Assembly: GCA_046594105.1 (NCBI GenBank)
Contig: JBKJQB010000252.1
Coordinates: 1-11,574, forward strand
Direction of reading: 5' to 3'
Source of the DNA: JBDSGC01 sp046594105
Lineage (GTDB): Bacteria; Acidobacteriota; Thermoanaerobaculia; Gp7-AA8
DNA length: 11,574 bases
Positions within the stretch are counted from its first letter, which is position 1. Every line of letters starts with the position of its first letter. A model generated the notes under the pieces. It did not search any database. It had not been told where the DNA came from and saw only the letters and a list, made by a program, of their open reading frames with translations. A program made the translations under genes and the position numbers. Positions 6,487 to 11,574 of the stretch are shown here, in pieces.

Positions 6487-6858
6487 ATGCGCACACTTCT
6501 CCGCTCCGTCATCCAGAACGCCACCATTACCTCCGTGGACAGTGCGGGTCCGGCCCGGCTCCGCGCGGACGGGTTCGTGCTGTGCGCCGCCGAGATGCTG
6601 GCATTCGAAAAGGTTCAAGTGGTCGAAGCGATCACCGGAACGCGTTTCGAGACCTGGATCGAGGCGGCGCCGGAAGGCAGCGGCGAAATCTCCCTTCACG
6701 GAGCCGGCACTCATTTGCGTGCGGGCCAGCAGATCAGCGTGGCCGTGTACGTCGCGCTGCACGAAGGGCAGACCCTCGGGCACACCGCGCGGTTCGTCAG
6801 TCTCGATGCGCACAACCGCGTGGTGGAAGCGATCGAGCGAGGAATCGGATCGGCATGA
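6487..6858 (+). CDS. PanD (aspartate 1-decarboxylase) family protein lacking the processing site
   Basis: A 123-residue protein of PanD length (about 120-130) and fold, placed right after panC. It aligns with E. coli PanD without gaps through the N-terminal half, with the same MRT.LR.. beginning, R53 (E. coli R54) in TRFET, and IEAAPEGSGEISLHGAG near the conserved NGAAAH segment. Real PanD cuts itself at Gly24-Ser25 and turns the Ser into the pyruvoyl cofactor. Here those positions are A23 and R24. E. coli K9, H11, Y22, Y58 and N72 become V8, Q10, G21, W57 and H71. The reading frame is intact, so this is not simple decay by stop codons. As seen it cannot form the pyruvoyl group; it may be a structural or regulatory paralog, or bind another ligand. 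E. coli numbers are from memory. Its TGA overlaps the next ATG. Confidence 0.85.
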   Translation: MRTLLRSVIQNATITSVDSAGPARLRADGFVLCAAEMLAFEKVQVVEAITGTRFETWIEAAPEGSGEISLHGAGTHLRAGQQISVAVYVALHEGQTLGHTARFVSLDAHNRVVEAIERGIGSA

Positions 6859-7152
6859 GTCGGGAGCAAGCCGATGCCCGCCGCCTCCTGGTGCGCATTG
6901 CCGGTGCGACCACCCTCGTCTCTCGGGTCTGGGGCCGCTTGGGGCTCCATGATGCTGGGCGTCTATCTCGCCGTCTACGTGGCCACGTCCTGGCACATGA
7001 ACGACCTGATCCATGCATCGGCGAGCCGCCTGCTGCTGCACCTGATCGGCCCGGCGATCTTCATCCTCGCGGTTGCGGTGGGCGATCACTTCCCCGTGCG
7101 CGCGAAGTCGATGAATCCCTTGTCGACGTCCACCGACAGCAGCTTGACGTGA
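6855..7152 (+). pseudogene. Frameshifted membrane-protein fragment
   Basis: The frame opening at ATG 6855 (overlapping the previous TGA as ATGA) reads sensibly for about 31 codons (SREQADARRLLVRIAG, ATTLVSRVWGRLGL), then becomes Arg-rich nonsense. From 6949 the next frame reads MMLGVYLAVYVATSWHMND and ASRLLLHLIGPAIFILAVAVG, two likely membrane helices. Removing one base near 6931-6948 joins the two parts into one protein of about 98 residues. The tail past 7086 is the antisense of the RNB gene's 3' end, so the natural end is lost or the two genes overlap by 67 bases. The style recalls the C-terminal end of multi-pass glycosyltransferases, but I cannot assign it. A separate small membrane protein starting at 6949 is the alternative. 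Confidence 0.5.
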
Positions 7153-8561
7153 ACCTTCTGCCCGATGTCCAGGCCCTTGGAGCCCTGCACGACCTTTCCT
7201 TCCACCGGCGGGCGGAAGATCCGGACCCAGGTGCCTTTGTCCGACGCGCCGGTAACCACACCATCGAAGCGATCGCCGACCCGCGGCTCGAGCAGCAGGG
7301 CCGCGGCAGACTTGCGAACCTGGCGCTCCACCTTGTTCGCGGCGTCCTCCGCTTCCGTGCAGTGTTGGGCGAGAATTCGCAGCTCGTCGATGGTGTAGGG
7401 CGGCGTCTCGCCGGCCAGCGCGGCCTTCACCAGCCGATGGGTGATCAGATCGGGAAAGCGTCGATTCGGTGCTGTGGAATGGGAGTAGTCGCGGACGGCC
7501 AGGCCGAAGTGCCCGATGTGCACCGCACCGGCCTGCTCCACCACGTACTCTCCTGCTCCCATCGCTTTGACGATGGAGAGTGAGAGGTCGGGGAATCGCA
7601 GAGGATCTGCCTTCCGGCGCCGCACCAGAAACTCTTCCAGCGCTTTGGAGTCAGGCTCGGTCGGTAGGTTGTCGCCCAATTCCCTGGCGATCGCTTCGAT
7701 GCGATCCCAGCGCTCCGGCGACCGGACCACTCGACGCAGGCTGGGCAGGCCCTTCGACTCGAGGTAGCGCGCGGTGACGCCGTTCGCGCCGACCATGGAG
7801 TCCTCGATCAGGTTCTTCGCGTTGTTGCGCGCTTCCTGGTTGAGATCGACGATGTTGTCACCGCTGAAGACCGCCTTGGCTTCGATGGTCTCCAGGTCCA
7901 GTGCGCCATGCTCGTGGCGAAGCTCGCGCATCTTGTCCGCCGTCCTGTCCTGCAGCTTCAGATTCTCGGTCAGCCCGGCCACCGCGGTGACTTTTGCCGG
8001 CGCGTCGCTGTGTCCTTCCAGCCACATTCCTACGGCGTTGTACGCCAGCTTGGCCTTGCTGTTCACCAGCGCGCGATACACCTCGCTCTGACCGACCGAT
8101 CCATCGGGCCCCACGGTCATGTCCATGACCAGCGCCACGCGGTCCTGCCCCTCGTTGAGGGACGTCAGGTCGGTGGAGAGCTTCTCCGGAAGCATGGGGA
8201 AGATTCGCGCTGCGGTGTACACGGAGGTGGTGTTCTGCTGCGCGTGCTCATCGATGGGCGTTCCCTTTTTCACCAGAGCATCGACGTCGGCCACGGCGAC
8301 CATCAGGCGCACCTTGCCGCCGCCGAGGTCTTCGGCAACCGTGAGCTGATCGAGATCGCGCGAGTCGTCGTTGTCGATGGAGCACCACAGGAGTTTTCGC
8401 AGATCCTTGAGCGAAGGATCCGTGGCCGCTGGACTCCTGATCCCTTCCAGCTGCTGCTCCGCCTCCGGCGAAAAATCGGAAGCCAGCCCTTTGTCGAGCA
8501 TGGCTTCCTCGGCGATCCGCGCGAGGAGTTCTCTCTGTGTGCCACCTGATCGGTTTTTCAT
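7086..8561 (-). CDS. RNB-domain ribonuclease (RNase II/R family, single S1 domain)
   Basis: A 491-residue 3'-5' exoribonuclease-like protein without the N-terminal cold-shock domains of RNase II/R. An N-terminal helical region (1-55) is followed by the RNB domain, with the acidic site in SIDNDDSRDLDQLT (D63, D69, D71), and later YSHSTAPNRRFPDLITHRL, the equivalent of the family's S/T-x-P-x-RR-Y/F-x-D segment. A C-terminal S1 domain covers GDRFDGVVTGASDKGTWVRI to the end. Canonical enzymes have four Asp; the fourth (E. coli D210) is Gln here, Q72. I recall that short RNB proteins of this type, such as a Deinococcus RNase II, also have this architecture. The ATG at 8561 was chosen; the frame also holds an ATG at 8582 and a GTG at 8585, and none has a good ribosome binding site. 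It starts 29 bases from the divergent pxpBC-like gene. Confidence 0.92.
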   Translation of the reverse strand: MKNRSGGTQRELLARIAEEAMLDKGLASDFSPEAEQQLEGIRSPAATDPSLKDLRKLLWCSIDNDDSRDLDQLTVAEDLGGGKVRLMVAVADVDALVKKGTPIDEHAQQNTTSVYTAARIFPMLPEKLSTDLTSLNEGQDRVALVMDMTVGPDGSVGQSEVYRALVNSKAKLAYNAVGMWLEGHSDAPAKVTAVAGLTENLKLQDRTADKMRELRHEHGALDLETIEAKAVFSGDNIVDLNQEARNNAKNLIEDSMVGANGVTARYLESKGLPSLRRVVRSPERWDRIEAIARELGDNLPTEPDSKALEEFLVRRRKADPLRFPDLSLSIVKAMGAGEYVVEQAGAVHIGHFGLAVRDYSHSTAPNRRFPDLITHRLVKAALAGETPPYTIDELRILAQHCTEAEDAANKVERQVRKSAAALLLEPRVGDRFDGVVTGASDKGTWVRIFRPPVEGKVVQGSKGLDIGQKVHVKLLSVDVDKGFIDFARTGK

Positions 8562-8590
8562 CTTGGCGCGAGACGTTACCATCACCGCGG

Positions 8591-10042
8591 ATGAACGCGG
8601 AAATTGTGAATGCGGGCGATCGCGCGCTGCTGGTCGAGCTCGGAAAGGTCACCGTAGAAGCGCTGCATGCGGCCGCATCCGCTGTGCAGCGAGTGGACGG
8701 TGTGATCGCGTGCATTCCCGGCCAACAGTCGCTGCTGGTGGTGTTCGCGCACGCGGACTCCAAACGATCAGCGGCCGTGGAGGATGCTCTGGCAACCGCC
8801 ACTCCGATGACGATGACCCGCGCGCAACACGTCATCGGCGTCAACTTCGCTGCGCAGCACTACTTCGATCTCGATCTGCTCCTCCGCCGGATCGGTCTGA
8901 CCCGAACGGCGTTTCTCGCGGAGTTGCAGAACATCTCACTGAGCGCGCGCTACCTCGGATTCCGAGCCGGATTCGCCTACCTGGAGGGTTGGCCAGACCA
9001 TTGGTCGCTGCCCCGCCGTCCGACCTCGCGCAATCTCGTCCCTGGTGGCAGTTTCGCCATCGCCGGATCGATGGCCGGCTTCTATCCCCTCGATTCGCCC
9101 GGCGGGTGGAACGTACTGGGACGGACGAGCGAAACGCTCTGGGATCCTGCTCGCGATCTGCCAAACCTCATCGCTCCGGGCGATACGATTCGGATCGTCC
9201 CTTCGGACGACGAAATCGCGCCGGTACCCACCACCAGGATCGGCCTGAACGAAGAAGCGGCGGATTCGATCGCGGAGGTTCTCTCGCCCGGCCAGCTCAC
9301 GTTCGTGGTCGGGCCTCGCGACTGGTCCCGCGCGCAGTACGGAATTCCGCCCGGCGGTCCATTCGACGAGATGGCCATGATGCGAGCCAACCAGGCGGCC
9401 GGCAATCCACCATTCGCTGCCGCTCTGGAATGCGTCCTCGTCGCGCCCCGCCTCCGATTCCTGCGTCCCTGTGCGATCGGCTGGTGCAGCCGAGCAGGCG
9501 AGGTCGAAGGCCGGCGGATCGAAGCGGGTGATGTGTTCGACGCCGGCCGCATCCGGGGCGGTCTGCGCGGCTACCTGGCCATCGAAGGCGGATTCCGCGA
9601 TCCTCGCGAGCGCTTCGCTGAGGGTCCTCGGCGCATTCGTACTGGCGACCATTTAGGCTCGGCAATCCAGCCGATCGAAGTCGCCGGCGGTGGGGACGCT
9701 TCTTCCGGAATCGACTCACACCAGGACCGTCTGACCCTTCGCATCCTTCCCGGCCCTCATCAAGCGCCCCCTTTGCCGCGGGACTGGGAGGTCAGCCCGC
9801 AACTGAACCGCATCGGAATCCGCCTGACGCCGCTGACCTTTTCGCCAGTCACCCTTCCCACCGATCTTCCGTCGTGCGGGGTGCAATTCGGAACACTGCA
9901 GTGGCACCCCGACGGCAGCCTGATGGCCATGGGCCCTGATCATCCGGTGACCGGAGGCTACCTGCAGCCGGCGACGGTGGTGAGCGAGGATCTGTGGAAG
10001 CTCGGACAGCTCGCGCCGGGAGATCGCGTCCGGCTTGAATAA
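8591..10042 (+). CDS. Fused 5-oxoprolinase subunit B/C (PxpB-PxpC, KipI-KipA) family protein
   Basis: A 483-residue fusion. Residues 1-215 match PxpB/KipI: GDRALLVELG near the start, LGFRAGFAYLEGWP (about 122-135), SLPRRPTSRNLVPGGSFAIAG, and FYPLDSPGGWNVLGRT. Residues from about 233 match PxpC/KipA: LTFVVGPRDWSRAQYGIPPGG, AAALECVLVAPRLRFLRP, LRGYLAIEGG, NRIGIRL, and a closing HPVTGGYLQPATVVSED and LAPGDRVRL. With PxpA, these subunits hydrolyse 5-oxoproline to glutamate using ATP. Several motifs I recall from E. coli YbgJ/YbgK are absent: YGGAGGPDL is NFAAQHYFDL here, LHSS is LQNIS, and the C subunit's GSCSTD loop is missing. No pxpA is nearby. The start at 8591 gives the first domain residues. 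It could be an active divergent clade or a protein with another role. Confidence 0.88.
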   Translation: MNAEIVNAGDRALLVELGKVTVEALHAAASAVQRVDGVIACIPGQQSLLVVFAHADSKRSAAVEDALATATPMTMTRAQHVIGVNFAAQHYFDLDLLLRRIGLTRTAFLAELQNISLSARYLGFRAGFAYLEGWPDHWSLPRRPTSRNLVPGGSFAIAGSMAGFYPLDSPGGWNVLGRTSETLWDPARDLPNLIAPGDTIRIVPSDDEIAPVPTTRIGLNEEAADSIAEVLSPGQLTFVVGPRDWSRAQYGIPPGGPFDEMAMMRANQAAGNPPFAAALECVLVAPRLRFLRPCAIGWCSRAGEVEGRRIEAGDVFDAGRIRGGLRGYLAIEGGFRDPRERFAEGPRRIRTGDHLGSAIQPIEVAGGGDASSGIDSHQDRLTLRILPGPHQAPPLPRDWEVSPQLNRIGIRLTPLTFSPVTLPTDLPSCGVQFGTLQWHPDGSLMAMGPDHPVTGGYLQPATVVSEDLWKLGQLAPGDRVRLE

Positions 10043-10122
10043 AAATTCGGATGGCGTCCGATACCCCGAACGCGGACACGACCATCTGTTGCTTAAGTCG
10101 CAGCTCTACTCGTCCGCTCCGA
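10043..10122. other. Convergent spacer
   Basis: These 80 bases separate two convergent genes. A weak stem GTCCG/CGGAC (10056-10060 and 10073-10077) with a 12-base loop is the only structure seen, and no T-run follows. I see no confident terminator. Confidence 0.4.
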
Positions 10123-11175
10123 TTACTCGTTGAACGCGTAGCCCGCTCTGGCTTTGACTCGGAACTCCCGATTCTTGAGCGACACGTCGACCTTCTGGAA
10201 CCCCTTACCTTCACGGCTGGCCGGTCGGTAGCTCAGCAGGTAGTAGCCGCCGCTGTTTTTCTCGATCTTTCGCAGCGGAGTGGTGAAGCTGGTGTGGTAG
10301 TGAAAGAACTCGCCGTTGGTGTCGGCGGCCAGGCTGGCCAGGTTCTGGATCACGTACTGAGGGACTTCGTAGCCTTGCAGCGTGATGGCGTAGACGGCCA
10401 CGTTGGCGCGATTGAGCGCGTTGGTTGCCGGCGCGTAGTACCTGCTGCGATTGAGAACCATCCCTCCGCGGATGTCTTCATCGGGAGCGACGATGCCTGC
10501 GGAGAACAGCACCAGATCCTTCCTTGCCTTGATGGTTCGCAGCGCATCGCCCAGCGTCTGGAGAGCTTCGAACACCGTCCCGGTGTGGTTGATCATGCGG
10601 TCGACATCGACGCTGCGAAGGATCGACGGTCCGGTTGCCGAGCCATCCGAGGACCGCATCTTGCCGCGGCTGAACGAGGTGGCCTCGGACAGTGCGCGAC
10701 GGAGCTCCGTCTTGTCCGAGGTGAAGTCGCTGTAGACCTTGAGCCGCACGTCATGGCCCACGACGGCGATGCGATCGTTCGGCGCCATGGATTGATCGAG
10801 AAACCGGCCCAGTTCCCGGCGGGCCTGCATGAGCTCGCCGGTGACCTCGTTTGAATTCGGCTTGTCGAAGAAGAAGACCACATAGCGCGCCTCATGGACT
10901 CTCTCCACCGGAAAGGCGGCGTCCTCTTCCCTTCCGCTCAGGAGTCGGCGATTGGTGAAGTAGTCGGCGGAATCAACATGTTGCACGACGCCCTTCTCGC
11001 GCACGATGAAGTCATCGGGACCGAGGCCAAGAATCTGGTTTCCGCGGGCGTCGGTGACGATGGCATCGAGGAGAACGACGTTGACATCGACCTTCGCCGT
11101 GACCGGTTCCGGAGCGGGCTGGGCCAGAAGGGGGGAGGCCAGGAGAAGAGCAGCGGAAAGCAGTCGCTTCAACAT
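10123..11175 (-). CDS. Secreted VWFA-related domain protein (acidobacterial type)
   Basis: A 350-residue exported protein. LKRLLSAALLLASPLLAQ is a signal peptide with likely cleavage near residue 18, followed by a Pro-rich spacer and KVDVNVVLLDAIVTDARGNQ, then GLGPDDFIVREKGVVQHV. These two segments are the hallmark of the VWFA-related domain family seen repeatedly in Acidobacteriota. The von Willebrand A fold follows: YVVFFFDKPNSN stands where the MIDAS DxSxS should be and keeps only part of it, then NDRIAVVGHD, RKDLVLFSAGI, ANVAVYAITLQG. The C-terminal part GGYYLLSYRP and FRVKARAGY is typical too. The ATG at 11175 fits a ribosome binding site 8 bases upstream; a GTG at 11184 would be too close to it. 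Substrate and partners are unknown. Confidence 0.93.
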   Translation of the reverse strand: MLKRLLSAALLLASPLLAQPAPEPVTAKVDVNVVLLDAIVTDARGNQILGLGPDDFIVREKGVVQHVDSADYFTNRRLLSGREEDAAFPVERVHEARYVVFFFDKPNSNEVTGELMQARRELGRFLDQSMAPNDRIAVVGHDVRLKVYSDFTSDKTELRRALSEATSFSRGKMRSSDGSATGPSILRSVDVDRMINHTGTVFEALQTLGDALRTIKARKDLVLFSAGIVAPDEDIRGGMVLNRSRYYAPATNALNRANVAVYAITLQGYEVPQYVIQNLASLAADTNGEFFHYHTSFTTPLRKIEKNSGGYYLLSYRPASREGKGFQKVDVSLKNREFRVKARAGYAFNE

Positions 11176-11182
11176 GGTGAGC

Positions 11183-11190
11183 ACTTCCTT
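11183..11190 (-). promoter_or_regulatory. Shine-Dalgarno of the VWFA-related gene
   Basis: AAGGAAGT on the minus strand ends 7 bases before the ATG at 11173-11175. It decides the start against the in-frame GTG at 11184, which lies against this element. Confidence 0.7.
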
Positions 11191-11273
11191 TCAGCCTGTT
11201 CGAACGAGGAGTGGCAGCCGGGCGATTCCGACAGAAAGGGATGGCGCACCTTTTTTGCTGTGAACGAATGGTC

Positions 11274-11574
11274 ATGAGAAAGCTAACCGTCGTCCTCCTG
11301 CCGCTGCTCCTTCTGGCAACCCCGCTGATGGCGCAGCACCGTAAGGACCTGATTGTTGATGTGGAAGGCGGCCATCGCACCGGGAAGAACGAGTCGTTCA
11401 CGCCCAACACCACGCGGTTTGATCCCCGATTCGACAACGCGGGAGGGGTCGGTGTTGGGATCAATTACTTCCTCAGCGATCGCGTGTCGGTGGAGACGAA
11501 AGTCGCCGCTCTCCGGTCCAATCTTCAAGTTCAGGTCACCGGCAGCGACTTCCGCGCCATCGCCGACCTCGGCC
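11274..11574 (+). CDS. Outer-membrane beta-barrel protein, N-terminal part (cut by window end)
   Basis: The first 100 residues of a gene that runs off the window. The start RKLTVVLLPLLLLATPLMAQ is a clear signal peptide with cleavage likely after MAQ or just before it. The mature part opens with KDLIVDVEGGHR and continues with alternating beta-strand patterns, including GGVGVGINYFLSDRVSVETKVAAL. That resembles the Gly-rich G-x-G-x-x-YF-x-x-D/N strand-turn seen in OmpW-like barrels. I call it outer-membrane beta-barrel with fair trust and OmpW-like only loosely. An ATG two codons upstream (11268) is in frame and could be the true start; neither has a good ribosome binding site. It diverges from the VWFA-related gene across 98 bases, so the two may share a promoter region. 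Confidence 0.75.
   Translation, partial: MRKLTVVLLPLLLLATPLMAQHRKDLIVDVEGGHRTGKNESFTPNTTRFDPRFDNAGGVGVGINYFLSDRVSVETKVAALRSNLQVQVTGSDFRAIADLG

Noticed and set aside
5382..6527. Minus-strand frame of 381 codons opposite panC
   Set aside because: It is an antisense shadow; panC has all family motifs on the plus strand.
6398..6952. Plus-strand frame starting at the panC stop and covering the panD-like gene
   Set aside because: Arg/Pro/Ser-rich out-of-frame reading; the panD-like frame matches a family from its first residues.
8371..9531. 386-codon plus-strand frame overlapping the pxpBC-like gene
   Set aside because: Arg-rich frame-shifted shadow of the real gene.

Overview
This is a GC-rich bacterial window that looks chromosomal and most resembles Acidobacteriota. 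The strongest taxonomic hint is a secreted protein of the acidobacterial VWFA-related type. A heterodimeric M16 peptidase pair, a single-S1 RNB nuclease and a deoxynucleoside kinase next to panB fit that origin. No rRNA, tRNA, CRISPR array, integrase or transposase is visible. The taxonomy is an inference from gene content only.

Left part (1-3256): a long imperfect hairpin (28-84) and a composite palindromic repeat (copy A, 111-262) precede two M16 zinc-peptidase genes on the minus strand. The upstream gene carries HxxEH and the downstream gene carries the R/Y pair; they overlap by 4 bases, so they are probably a co-translated heterodimer. The 371-base divergent gap to the next gene holds two more copies of the repeat, B (inverted) and C, facing each other.

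Middle part (3257-7152, plus strand): a deoxynucleoside kinase, then a pantothenate cluster: panB, a small DUF4160/DUF2442 pair placed between panB and panC, panC, and a panD-family gene. The panD-family protein aligns without gaps to aspartate decarboxylase near its N-terminus but lacks the Gly-Ser self-cleavage site that makes the pyruvoyl cofactor, and also the catalytic Lys, His, Tyr and Asn positions. It is therefore probably a pseudoenzyme or a repurposed paralog, and it is the most unusual object in the window. An ATGA overlap links it to what looks like a frameshifted fragment of a membrane protein, which runs into the 3' end of the next, convergent gene.

Right part (7086-11574): an RNB-family exoribonuclease (minus) starts about 29 bases from a divergent fused PxpB-PxpC (5-oxoprolinase subunit B/C) gene (plus), which has lost several family motifs and has no pxpA beside it. 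A VWFA-related secreted protein (minus) and a probable outer-membrane beta-barrel protein (plus, cut by the window end) diverge from a 98-base spacer.

Functionally, the pan genes make pantoate and join it to beta-alanine, but the gene that should supply beta-alanine looks catalytically dead. The other genes appear to be individual housekeeping or envelope functions, not one pathway.
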